In this document: positions 1 to 6,901 of the stretch, piece after piece | Layout of the letters: each line of letters starts with the position of its first letter | Position numbering within the stretch: position 1 is the stretch's first letter | Assembly (NCBI GenBank): GCA_001275005.1 | Contig: JWZX01000184.1 | Location: 1 to 10,050, forward strand | DNA: 10,050 nucleotides | Direction: 5' to 3' | From: Chrysochromulina tobinii | Lineage: Eukaryota; Haptophyta; Prymnesiales; Chrysochromulinaceae | Position numbers and translations under genes: made by a program | Notes under the pieces: model-generated | What the model saw: only the letters and a program-made list of their open reading frames with translations | Database searches by the model: none | Told to the model about the DNA's origin: nothing

Positions 1-6
1 CTCGAG

Positions 7-2199
7 TCAGAGGTCGTCGTCCTCGTTTTCGTCGACCGCTTCTTCTGCTTCATCGTCGACGAGAGGGTGGCTCGCCTCGTCCTCATCGTCCTCGTCCGAC
101 TCTACGTCGAGATCGACTTCGGTGATTTGGACTCCGAGCGATTTGAGGTACTTGGCCAGGGTGCCTGTCTCTTTGGTCTGTGCACTGCAGGGGAGGACCC
201 ACGCCGACCTGATCGTGGCGCCGCCGTCGAGGATGAGGGTTTGGAACTTGATGATCTCCTCTCCAAACTTGGCCTTGAGAAACTCCTTGAAATCGAATGC
301 ATTGCCTACGATCATGATGGAGCGTGGGAGAATGCCGTCGTTGCGCGTCTCATCAGGATCCTCACCATCCTTTGCTCGCACCTGCGCGGGCTGGCCATCA
401 GGAAACGCCAGAGGCCACATGAGCGGCGCGTATCCGGGACTGTCGGTTCGGATGTAGCACGGCTCGTCCTCGTCGAGTCGCGTAAAGAACACGGTGCGCG
501 GCTCCTTAATGCTGGCCGTCGGGTCGACCGTGAAGGCACGCACTGACGTGGTCGTCCCGGGCCATTTGAGGACGAGGCGCGCCGTGGTCGTGCTTGCCTC
601 GGACCAATTGACGAGCTCACGCACGAGCGCATTCCCCTGATTGAGTACTTCATTGATGATTGCGATGGCCGCATCACTCGGGCGCGTGCTGCTCTCAAAA
701 TGGTTACGAGTCTCGAGCCGCTCGTAGGGATCATCAAGAAATGAGCGCGTTGACGATCGTTCATTCAGATTGGGCACGATCGCAAATGGCACGCCCGTGA
801 CTTTCAAGTGCTGATACGAGTCCGGGATGCGGTGCGTGCCTTTTGGCAACGCCATCTGAGCGAGCCGAAACAAATCGTTTGCCGCTCGCGATTGTTTCGA
901 GAGCCCTGGCGACTCGGAAATGAGAGAAAGCAATGACGCTGGCATGGTGCGCACGAGCTTGAGAAGTCCGTCTTGACAACACTGTTTGTGCGCTGTCGTC
1001 GTGAACCGCTCGCAGCCACAATGCGAGCAGACGTCGCGCTGCTCAAAGAAGTTGATCGGATGCGACTCTTCCATCGTAGTGAAGCACGTCACATTCTGTT
1101 GACAGAGACCCCGATACTCAATCCATTCATCCTTCGTGGGCTCGCGCGGCGTCGGTACCATGGCAGCATTGCCGCCACCACCAACAACGCCATCGCCACC
1201 ATCTGCACCGCCATCGTCGCCACCGGCATCACCATCACCGCCGCCATTGCCATTGCCATCCCCAGGCACAGGCGCAGCCATCCACACGAACGTCTGCTGC
1301 TTGACCTCTCTGGTGCCGCCGTTGACGCGGTCTCGCACCTCTCGTGTGTCCGTTTGGCGCGTGAAGGTCTCAAAAATAGATAGGCTCGACGTGAGCGGAT
1401 CAGCGCGCGCTCGCGACGGCATTCGATCGAGGAGTATGTGCTTGCTGCGTGCTGCAGGCTGCTGCCTCGTCGAATCAATGGCTGCTGTTTCGCACGGCAG
1501 AAGTTCTCGCGCACGCTCATCCGAGCGATTGCGGCTCCTGCGCCGTCTTTTCTGTTTAACGATGCGCTGCCATGGACCGTCGTTGAAAGCATCCCACGAT
1601 CGATCCTCACTCGGTTGCTGTAGTTGCCATGCACGAAAAACTCTATTCTTCTGAAAGAGCCGTCGTGTTGCATCGTTCCAAGATTGGAAATTGACCACAC
1701 GTCGATTTCGCAGCTGAGGCCGGCGCCAAGCACGCGCGATGTCCGTCTCGGATGCGCCCTCTGCGACTTCAGCACTCATCTTGTTGTTCGCCACGAGCCA
1801 CGCGAGTCGCGTGGAGCGCAGGTCTTCTTTGGAGAGGCCACGCAGGCAGGGCCGCGTGTCGTACACATCTCGGACGGCGGACGAGTCCTCGGACGTAGCC
1901 TGGCACGGTTCGTCGCCTCCCGATCCATCGGGCTCCACCGCGCCATCATGCATGCTCGATGAAGATGATGCAGATGAAGACGACATACTGCGGAAGCGCC
2001 GCGGCACTCTCGTTATGCGCAGCGCGCGCCCGGACCTCGCCGTGCCCGCATCCTCGACGAGACGGCTCTGGCTTGGAGTTCCAAAGTCGAGGCCATGGCC
2101 TCGGGACATGCGACTGCGACTGGTAGGTAAGCGCATGCAGACGGGAAGAGGCGGCGATGGAGCGTGGTGTGCGACGCACCAACCGCAAACTTCCAGCAA
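7..2199 (-). CDS. Helitron-like N-terminal domain protein, no Rep or helicase part
   Basis: 730 codons ending in TGA at 7-9. From about residue 391 the order of motifs resembles the region before the HUH nuclease in Helitron Rep/helicase proteins: CSHCGC (391-396), CC (407-408), an LLSLI segment (423-427), a D-rich/NALVREL helix (509-529), then YAPLMWPLAFPDG (590-602), matching the family's YPLLFP-G motif. No HUH, Tyr pair or Walker motif follows; the protein ends in an acidic tail (697-729). Upstream are a serine run (73-82), a basic stretch KQKRRRRSRNR (215-225) that could be a nuclear signal, and a Gly/Asp-rich linker (313-343). Met72 (1984-1986), just before the serine run, is an alternative start. 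The first 90 or so codons lie in the 1850-2120 repeat. It may be a truncated transposon protein or a domesticated host gene; the family call is by eye and moderate. Introns were not excluded. Confidence 0.55.
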   Translation of the reverse strand: MLEVCGWCVAHHAPSPPLPVCMRLPTSRSRMSRGHGLDFGTPSQSRLVEDAGTARSGRALRITRVPRRFRSMSSSSASSSSSMHDGAVEPDGSGGDEPCQATSEDSSAVRDVYDTRPCLRGLSKEDLRSTRLAWLVANNKMSAEVAEGASETDIARAWRRPQLRNRRVVNFQSWNDATRRLFQKNRVFRAWQLQQPSEDRSWDAFNDGPWQRIVKQKRRRRSRNRSDERARELLPCETAAIDSTRQQPAARSKHILLDRMPSRARADPLTSSLSIFETFTRQTDTREVRDRVNGGTREVKQQTFVWMAAPVPGDGNGNGGGDGDAGGDDGGADGGDGVVGGGGNAAMVPTPREPTKDEWIEYRGLCQQNVTCFTTMEESHPINFFEQRDVCSHCGCERFTTTAHKQCCQDGLLKLVRTMPASLLSLISESPGLSKQSRAANDLFRLAQMALPKGTHRIPDSYQHLKVTGVPFAIVPNLNERSSTRSFLDDPYERLETRNHFESSTRPSDAAIAIINEVLNQGNALVRELVNWSEASTTTARLVLKWPGTTTSVRAFTVDPTASIKEPRTVFFTRLDEDEPCYIRTDSPGYAPLMWPLAFPDGQPAQVRAKDGEDPDETRNDGILPRSIMIVGNAFDFKEFLKAKFGEEIIKFQTLILDGGATIRSAWVLPCSAQTKETGTLAKYLKSLGVQITEVDLDVESDEDDEDEASHPLVDDEAEEAVDENEDDDL
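1850..2120 (-). repeat. Head module, copy 1 (about 270 bp, intact frame)
   Basis: This segment is clearly similar to 2912-3179 in the same orientation, about 1060 bp away. Shared stretches include atggcctcg near 2095, the acidic/serine-coding stretch at 1949-1986, and ggccg-gtgtcgt at the lower end. On the minus strand it encodes codons 27-117 of the Helitron-like frame. Over the core, 32 of 51 minus-strand residues match copy 2, against about 28 of 51 in the plus-strand frame. Similarity stops abruptly at both edges. Confidence 0.8.
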
Positions 2200-2484
2200 A
2201 CTTCACTTCTCGCTTCGAATTGGCATGATGGTTCTTTGCATGAGTTATCCTACTGTACTTGTACTGCAGTACTCTGCACTGGATGTGCTACTGTCATGGG
2301 GCGAGCGTTGGGTAGGCGTCGCTCGGAGTCAAGCGTGTCGCACTTGGTCGCCGCCGTGCGCCGTCGAGCGCTGCATACGAGCCTCAGCTTGACCACCTTC
2401 GTGAGCAGCGCGGGCCAGGGCTCGTCGGCCGCTGCCAAAGAGACACCATGCCGTCCGGGCCTCTCGGCGCTCGGAGCGAGCGCC
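2200..2484. other. Spacer upstream of the Helitron-like gene
   Basis: No convincing gene. It includes the 5' flank of the minus-strand Helitron-like gene. A perfect 12-bp palindrome (gtactgcagtac, 2261-2272) lies in a locally AT-richer stretch, which could be promoter DNA. Short open frames here lack recognisable domains. The lower-coordinate tail of the decayed PPR-like locus may run into this stretch. Confidence 0.4.
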
Positions 2485-2547
2485 GAATTATGACGTAGTG
2501 TCTGGAGCTCGCAGTAGGAGACCGTGGTGGGCGGAAAGCCCCAGCGT

Positions 2548-2717
2548 TGCATGTCGAGCGGCATTGGCGCGCGGGCGTCCGCAGCGGCGGCCGGTTGCGC
2601 TCGTACGCACTCAGCGCCGAGTTTAACACGATCGCGTCGGCGCGCACGTTGGCGCGTCGGCGCGCACGTTGGCTGAGCGTATTGCCTGCACCAGCTACAT
2701 CGCGTGTGTCGCTTGGC
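2548..2717 (-). repeat. PPR-like repeat unit, distal copy
   Basis: This unit aligns along its length with 2726-2876. It is longer because of a 20-bp internal duplication and has a net 1-bp deletion near 2568. Shared blocks include the stretch before tcagcgccgag, atcgcgtcggcgcg, and gcctgcaccagct at the upper end. Confidence 0.8.
2634..2673. repeat. Perfect 20-bp tandem duplication
   Basis: The unit gcgtcggcgcgcacgttggc occurs at 2634-2653 and again, identical, at 2654-2673. The sister PPR-like unit has the sequence only once. Twenty is not a multiple of three, so the insertion shifts the minus-strand PPR-like frame. Confidence 0.95.
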
Positions 2718-2725
2718 GCTGCACG

Positions 2726-2876
2726 CGCATGTCGCGCGGCAGCTAGCGCGCGGGCTTCCACAGCGGCAGTCGGTTGCGCGCGTGCGCATTTAGCGCCGAG
2801 TTGAACATGATCGCGTCGGCGCGTACGTTGGTTGAGCGCATCGCCTGCACCAGCTGCAGCGTGCGTGTCGCTTGGC
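2726..2876 (-). repeat. PPR-like repeat unit, proximal copy
   Basis: Sister of 2548-2717, separated from it by 8 bp. It keeps the unduplicated form of the gcgtcggcgcg block. On the minus strand it encodes the TRTLQLVQAM...NSALNA segment, then hits TAG at 2743-2745. Confidence 0.8.
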
Positions 2877-2911
2877 ACCCCTCACAGCACGCGGCGACCG
2901 CGGAGCACGTC

Positions 2912-3179
2912 GGCCGAGTGTCGTTAACGTCTAGGACGGCGATTGGTACGTCGGATGTAGCCTCTTTCGAATCGTCGCCCTTTGATCTATCGGACTCCAC
3001 CACGCCATGAGCATGCTCGATGAAGATGAAGAGTATGAAGACGAAGTGCTGTACGAGCGCCGCGGCACGGCCCCTTTGCGCGGCGCGCGCCCCGAGCTCG
3101 TTGTTCCCACACCTTGGACGAGTTGGCTCTGGCCTGGAGCCCCAAATTCGAGGTTATGGCCTCGAGCATGCGCTGCGAC
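2912..3179 (-). repeat. Head module, copy 2 (decayed)
   Basis: Diverged copy of 1850-2120. On the minus strand it encodes a matching peptide (RGH-L-FG-P-QS-LV, VPRR and a serine run). The serine-run Met codon of copy 1 is replaced (ATG to ACT), and a 1-bp deletion just after the SSSM codons (3007-3012 area) breaks the frame. The frame resumes shifted as VESD-KGDDS-AT, matching VEPD-GGDEP-AT of copy 1. Beyond it lies the PPR-like fragment. Its opposite strand forms the first 58 or so codons of the EF-hand frame. Confidence 0.75.
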
Positions 3180-4860
3180 GGGGTTGCGCGCCTCGATGAG
3201 GCAGAGCCGCGTCCCCCGTTTTCCGGCCGCTGTCTTGGGTGGTCGGGGAGTGAACAGCCCCATGCAGGTCGGGCATGTTCCGTCGAGTACGATGCGTCAC
3301 ACAACTCTGGAGCTCCAGCCTGAAGATGAGCGCGTTTGGGACCCGCAGACTAAGATGTGGCCGCAGACTAAGGTCTGGGAGGCGCAGCGACCAGCTAATC
3401 TCACGGGATCAACTCACGGCAGCTCCATCCACACGCGCTCCATCAATGCTGCAGTGCGCTCCATTCAGACGGATCCTAGCAGCTTCCCCGTCGGAAGCGC
3501 GGGACGGAACCTATTTCAGCAAGAGATCAAGCCCAACTGGGACACTTACGTGCATAGGCGAAACAGTGAGCAGCTCGAAATGCACGTCCGTGCCGCCTCC
3601 GCGAATTCTGCGCGCGCAGCGAACAAAGCAAACGCGCTTCAGCTGGCTCTCGACCAGACCACGGCCAAGCTGCTCGACGCGCAGAGCAGGCTCGAGATGC
3701 AGGATCGCAGTGGAATGTTAATCGGCGTGCAGGGTCTTGGGCTATCTCACCGCCAAGCGCCTGAGTTCGCTGGTGCTCAGACCCCCGGCGCGCTCGCAAT
3801 CAAGCAAGCGATCGCGGCATCGTTTCGCAACGATCTGCACAGACGCGCCGCGTCGAGCGCGCCGCATCCACAATCTGCGCGCCAGCCAAAGGAGCAGTCC
3901 GTGGCGGACGCGAAGCACGAGGCAAGGTTGCGCCAACAGATCGCATGGACGCGCTTTCACGCGAGGATCTCGCCACGCAACGACAAGGATCCGCCTAAGA
4001 GCGATGCTGTGTTCGCCTGCATCAGTCCTTCGACATATTGGGACGGCCTACGTCGCTCGCCGCCGGTAGATACGGGCTACTCACCCGCCGTTCATCGCGC
4101 CCAGATGAATCAAACCAGCATGCTGTACAGGCCTGCTCCACCTCCCGCGCGGCCGAGTCGCCACGCCACCGCGCCGGGCGACGTGGCAAGTGCGGCCGAG
4201 GATCTGCTGGGGCAGTCACTGGGGCAGGAGGAGCAAGCGCCGCGCCACAAGCCGACATGGGCGACAGAGAGCTATCTCGCCAAGCTGCGCGGGCGGAATC
4301 CGATCCACCTCGAGCGAGATGCACGCGAGCGGCGGCTGCGCCAACGGCTCGGGCGGGAGGCGGAGGACGCGGCGGCGGCGCGCCGGCCGGCGCCCGCGCC
4401 GCTGCCCACCGAGGAGCCTTCGATGAGTATGGAAGAGATGATGGCGACAGAGGCATCTCTCTCTGCGGCAGAGGCCAATCTCGATCGCGAGACGGTCAAT
4501 CTGCACAACTTCCTCAGGATGAAGATCGAGACGAGATTCAAGCAGTTGCGCAGGGCGTTTCGGCTCATCGATCTGGACAAGTCTGGCTCGTGCGATCGCG
4601 CGGAGGTCCGGCAGATGCTTCAGCACTTGTTCAACTGTCAGGTCGATCATGGCCCCATGGAGCTCCTCCTCGACCTACTGGACTTCGATGGGAGTGGCCA
4701 CATTGAGTTACGCGAATTCGCGCGCTTCTTCACCAACGATGGCGAGCGGATCGATCTGCGCGAGCGGCTGGCGCAGATGCACAAGGCGAGGGCCAGGCAG
4801 GCCCAGGCCCGCGCGCCTCCTCATCGGGCGCCGCTGCGCCGCCCGGCCTCCGCGAGGTGA
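3007..4860 (+). CDS. EF-hand calcium-binding protein with long basic N-terminal region
   Basis: 617 codons from the first ATG to TGA. The C-terminal part has two complete EF-hand loops: DLDKSGSCDRAE (522-533) and DFDGSGHIELRE (559-570), with acidic or oxygen ligands at positions 1, 3, 5, 9 and 12 and Gly at 6. Their 37-residue spacing is that of a paired EF-hand, so calcium binding is likely. The rest is unrecognised: an Ala-rich helical stretch (190-232), Arg/Glu-rich helices (432-456), a Pro/Ala linker (457-470) and a basic tail (585-617) typical of structural or cytoskeletal proteins. Residues 1-58 come from the antisense of a decayed repeat, so Met86 (3262) or Met96 (3292) is a likelier start. 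An in-frame 18-bp tandem repeat lies at 3343-3378. A flagellar or cytoskeletal role is possible but unproven. Confidence 0.75.
   Translation: MSMLDEDEEYEDEVLYERRGTAPLRGARPELVVPTPWTSWLWPGAPNSRLWPRACAATGLRASMRQSRVPRFPAAVLGGRGVNSPMQVGHVPSSTMRHTTLELQPEDERVWDPQTKMWPQTKVWEAQRPANLTGSTHGSSIHTRSINAAVRSIQTDPSSFPVGSAGRNLFQQEIKPNWDTYVHRRNSEQLEMHVRAASANSARAANKANALQLALDQTTAKLLDAQSRLEMQDRSGMLIGVQGLGLSHRQAPEFAGAQTPGALAIKQAIAASFRNDLHRRAASSAPHPQSARQPKEQSVADAKHEARLRQQIAWTRFHARISPRNDKDPPKSDAVFACISPSTYWDGLRRSPPVDTGYSPAVHRAQMNQTSMLYRPAPPPARPSRHATAPGDVASAAEDLLGQSLGQEEQAPRHKPTWATESYLAKLRGRNPIHLERDARERRLRQRLGREAEDAAAARRPAPAPLPTEEPSMSMEEMMATEASLSAAEANLDRETVNLHNFLRMKIETRFKQLRRAFRLIDLDKSGSCDRAEVRQMLQHLFNCQVDHGPMELLLDLLDFDGSGHIELREFARFFTNDGERIDLRERLAQMHKARARQAQARAPPHRAPLRRPASAR
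3343..3378 (+). repeat. In-frame 18-bp tandem repeat
   Basis: Two adjacent units, ccgcagactaagatgtgg and ccgcagactaaggtctgg, differ at two or three bases. They encode PQTKMW and PQTKVW in the EF-hand protein, a small in-frame expansion. Confidence 0.9.
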
Positions 4861-5011
4861 GCGTCTGAGTGAGCGACGAGCGACTCGTCCTGTGTTGTGC
4901 GAGGCGGAGGCTCCATGCTGTGGGTTTCAGGCACGGAGTTGACCCGGGGTATGCCGTCCCTGAACCCTGAGCCGTGTGGGTGCGCGTGCCTGTCGTGTAT
5001 CTGGTGTACCA

Positions 5012-5072
5012 CAGACCGCGTCTACACATGGTATACATGGTATACAGACCGCGTCCGACATGGTATACATGG
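5012..5072. repeat. Direct repeat with GTATAC motifs
   Basis: The element cagaccgcgtc-(2-3 nt)-acatggtatacatgg occurs at 5012-5040 and again at 5045-5072, with a third gtatac between them. A partial gaccgttacacacatg follows. The period is about 33 bp. It may be a promoter repeat or a small satellite; function unknown. Confidence 0.8.
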
Positions 5073-5410
5073 ACCGTTACACACATGCGACCGCGCGTCG
5101 TAAACGTCCAGCAGCGCCCCTGGTGGAGTACTGGAGTTGTGAACATGTTCGAGCCGTCGAGCGAGCCGTGTGTGAACGTCATAGCGTAGTGTAGGCTGTG
5201 CGCGTGTACACGTGGTCCGTGCTCCGACCTCCGTGATGTGATAAAAGCCGTACCATAAGCTTTCAGGACAATCCCTGGGTTCCCACGCGCCACGGGCCGC
5301 CCATGTATGCGGACCTTTGCGCAATGAACGCGCGATGAAAGCCATGCCGCTCCACTTTTCACACCACCAGTGAGTTAAGTGAGTAGACCTGACCCCTCGA
5401 GAGGGTGGTT

Positions 5411-5430
5411 TCTAGCGCGTAAGCGCTAGA
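5411..5430. other. Perfect 8-bp stem, 4-nt loop hairpin
   Basis: tctagcgc (5411-5418), loop gtaa, gcgctaga (5423-5430), followed by ttag. It lies 5 bp before the longest SGNH frame and about 185 bp before the likelier start at 5615, so it could sit in the 5' UTR or promoter. Confidence 0.7.
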
Positions 5431-5434
5431 TTAG

Positions 5435-6901
5435 TTGTGCAAGCGGAGTTGCAGGGCCGTAGACGCGCACCAGCCCCACGAGCTAGGTGCGTCGGCGGGC
5501 GGGCAATACTCGCATACCATTACATGCATGCATGATGGTACAACCTCGAAGAAACGTCCTCGAAGGCGAAACGTTCGCTCGTTTGTCTCGTTCTTCACGC
5601 AAGGCGCAGGCGCAATGGGGGATGAAAAGCCCCTTTCAGCACCTCGTCCGATCATCACCATCGCCTGCGTCGGCGATTCGCTCACAGACGCGCACTCAGG
5701 GCGCTGCGAGCTTGGTGCTCAGCAAATGTGGCCAGCGCTGCTACAGGAGGAGCTCGGTAGCCTATTTGTCGTTCGCAATTTCGGTGCATCGGGTGTGCCC
5801 GTGCAGCGCTTCCATGAATGGGGACCGATGGGTCACCTGAACGAGGTGCTTGAACTGAAACCCGAAGTGATAGTCGTCATGCTAGGCACCAACGACGCGT
5901 GGATGTGGAACGAAGGCTCGTTCACTCAAACATACACAAACCTGCTCACATTGCTGCAGTCGGCCTCAAGCTTCATGCTTGCCATTGTGCCTCCACCTTT
6001 GTATACGCCTGGGGTGTTTGGGATGCGAGCTGATGTCATCAACGAGCGGCTGCCCGTCATCATCCCTGCAGTCGCACGCACAGTCGGCTGCGCCACAGCG
6101 AGCGTGCCGGCAGCGCTTCGCTCGGCTGGCGTGGATGACGCGACCATCACGTGCGATGGCTGCCACCTTGTTCCCGCAGGCCAGCGCATAGTGTTCGAGA
6201 CGGTGCTTCATGCGCTGAGGAGCTCACCGCTGCCGTTCGCTCCAGAGCTCTTGCCGCCGCCGCCGCCGCTGCCGCCGCCGCCGCCGCCACCGTCACCGCC
6301 CTCGCCACCGCCACCGCCCTCGCCACCGCCGGGCTGGCCTCCGATGCCTTATCCGATGCCTCCGCCAAAGCCGCCAAAGCCGCCGTTGCGCCCTCCTCCA
6401 CCTCCGCCGACACGCGTGCACATCTCCGGGGAGGCCGCCTCGCCCTCACCGCCGCCGCCGCCATGCCCATTCACAGCCGCCCATTCACAGCCGCCGCGCC
6501 CTTGCGGAGCAGCTGTGCCATCACCACCTGTCTCACCGCGCGCACTGATGGAAAGTTTGAGTTCGGATTCGCTGCAGGCGCAGCAGCCGTTCTCCCACTC
6601 AGGCCTGCTTGTAGGCGCGGCGGCGGCCCTCCTGCTCGTCGTCTGGCTTCGCAACCAGCGCGGCTCCGCGAGTAAGACGAGGCGCGAGGTGCACTGCAAG
6701 GTTCATGAGAGTGTGAACGAGAGTGCCAGCATGCTCGATCACGAGGCCGACGACGAAGAGAAGGTGGAGGAGGTGGCGCGGGAGGCGGCGGAGCCGGCGC
6801 GGCCGGCGGCTCGCAGGAGTCCGTGCGAAGCCGCGGCGGCTCCACGCGCCAGCTCCAGCTATTACACACCGAACGTCCGCCTCGATCACGGGCTTGACTG
6901 A
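5435..6901 (+). CDS. SGNH/GDSL hydrolase with proline-rich stalk and membrane anchor
   Basis: 488 codons ending in TGA at 6899-6901. The SGNH esterase/lipase blocks are all present: VGDSLTDA with nucleophile Ser82, NFGASG (115-120), GTNDAW (151-156) with Asn153, and DGCHL with Asp241 and His244. Such enzymes cleave ester bonds of lipids, acetylated sugars or other acyl substrates; the substrate is not readable here. A Pro/Ser-Pro stalk of hydroxyproline-glycoprotein type follows (273-325, more to about 368), then one hydrophobic helix (GLLVGAAAALLLVVWL, 390-405) and a charged tail rich in Glu, Arg and Ala. No clear N-terminal signal peptide is seen. Starts at Met32 (5528) or Met61 (5615) are possible; Met61 directly precedes the catalytic fold and removes an odd Arg-rich N-terminus. 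An out-of-frame 14-bp duplication lies at 6466-6493. Confidence 0.8.
   Translation: MCKRSCRAVDAHQPHELGASAGGQYSHTITCMHDGTTSKKRPRRRNVRSFVSFFTQGAGAMGDEKPLSAPRPIITIACVGDSLTDAHSGRCELGAQQMWPALLQEELGSLFVVRNFGASGVPVQRFHEWGPMGHLNEVLELKPEVIVVMLGTNDAWMWNEGSFTQTYTNLLTLLQSASSFMLAIVPPPLYTPGVFGMRADVINERLPVIIPAVARTVGCATASVPAALRSAGVDDATITCDGCHLVPAGQRIVFETVLHALRSSPLPFAPELLPPPPPLPPPPPPPSPPSPPPPPSPPPGWPPMPYPMPPPKPPKPPLRPPPPPPTRVHISGEAASPSPPPPPCPFTAAHSQPPRPCGAAVPSPPVSPRALMESLSSDSLQAQQPFSHSGLLVGAAAALLLVVWLRNQRGSASKTRREVHCKVHESVNESASMLDHEADDEEKVEEVAREAAEPARPAARRSPCEAAAAPRASSSYYTPNVRLDHGLD
5515..5540. other. Near-perfect 24-bp palindrome
   Basis: taccat (5515-5520), 2-nt bulge, the self-complementary core catgcatgcatg (5523-5534), then atggta (5535-5540). 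It lies between the longest and the likelier start of the SGNH gene, so it may be 5' UTR rather than coding. Confidence 0.7.
6251..6409 (+). repeat. CCG-rich proline microsatellite
   Basis: Runs of ccg with interspersed tca, tcg and ctg codons encode poly-Pro and SPPP motifs of the SGNH protein stalk. Such tracts vary in length and are prone to slippage and assembly error. Confidence 0.85.
6466..6493 (+). repeat. Perfect 14-bp tandem duplication inside the SGNH gene
   Basis: cccattcacagccg at 6466-6479 is repeated exactly at 6480-6493. The length is not a multiple of three, so one copy more or less changes the downstream reading frame, which carries the membrane helix and tail. Confidence 0.95.

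Larger units (their letters stand above)
2485..2905 (-). pseudogene. Decayed pentatricopeptide-repeat (PPR)-like fragment
   Basis: Read on the minus strand, two units give the PPR pattern: a helix ending LVQAM, then VRADAIMFNSALNA in the first unit; LVQAI, then VRADA-IVLNSALSA in the second; then a third start, MQRWGFPPTTVSYCEL. PPR proteins are organelle RNA-binding proteins of helix-turn-helix repeats. The frame is broken by TAG at 2743-2745, a second TAG after the THAM residues near 2696, a 1-bp indel near 2568 and a 20-bp tandem duplication. No frame runs through all units. It follows the second copy of the 270-bp head module in the same orientation, so the two may once have been one gene. 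PPR assignment rests on the residue pattern only. Confidence 0.5.
4861..5434. other. Intergenic region between EF-hand and SGNH genes
   Basis: 574 bp with no gene I can support. It should contain the 3' UTR of the EF-hand gene and the promoter of the SGNH gene. It holds a GTATAC-rich direct repeat (5012-5072), a weak TATA-like gataaaag (5240-5247) and a perfect hairpin (5411-5430). Short open frames on both strands have no recognisable features. Confidence 0.5.

Noticed and set aside
1901-1930. cggttcgtcgcc resembling a tRNA B box
   Set aside because: It does not match the GGTTCGANNCC consensus, and no A box or cloverleaf was found around it.
1739-2392. Plus-strand frame of 217 codons opposite the Helitron-like gene, with an acidic stretch like the EF-hand frame's N-terminus
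   Set aside because: It is antisense to a much longer frame with recognisable motifs; its likeness to 3007-3160 is explained by the duplicated segment, and minus-strand residues match slightly better.
4216-4650. 144-codon minus-strand frame with Leu/Arg-rich sequence
   Set aside because: It is the shadow of the EF-hand region; no domain of its own.
5411-5430. Hairpin followed by ttag as a possible Helitron 3' end
   Set aside because: The Helitron-like gene runs the other way and its 3' end would lie left of the window; the terminal CTRR and an insertion between A and T could not be shown.
6147-6470. Ala-rich frames on both strands over the proline tract
   Set aside because: They are translations of a CCG microsatellite in other frames.
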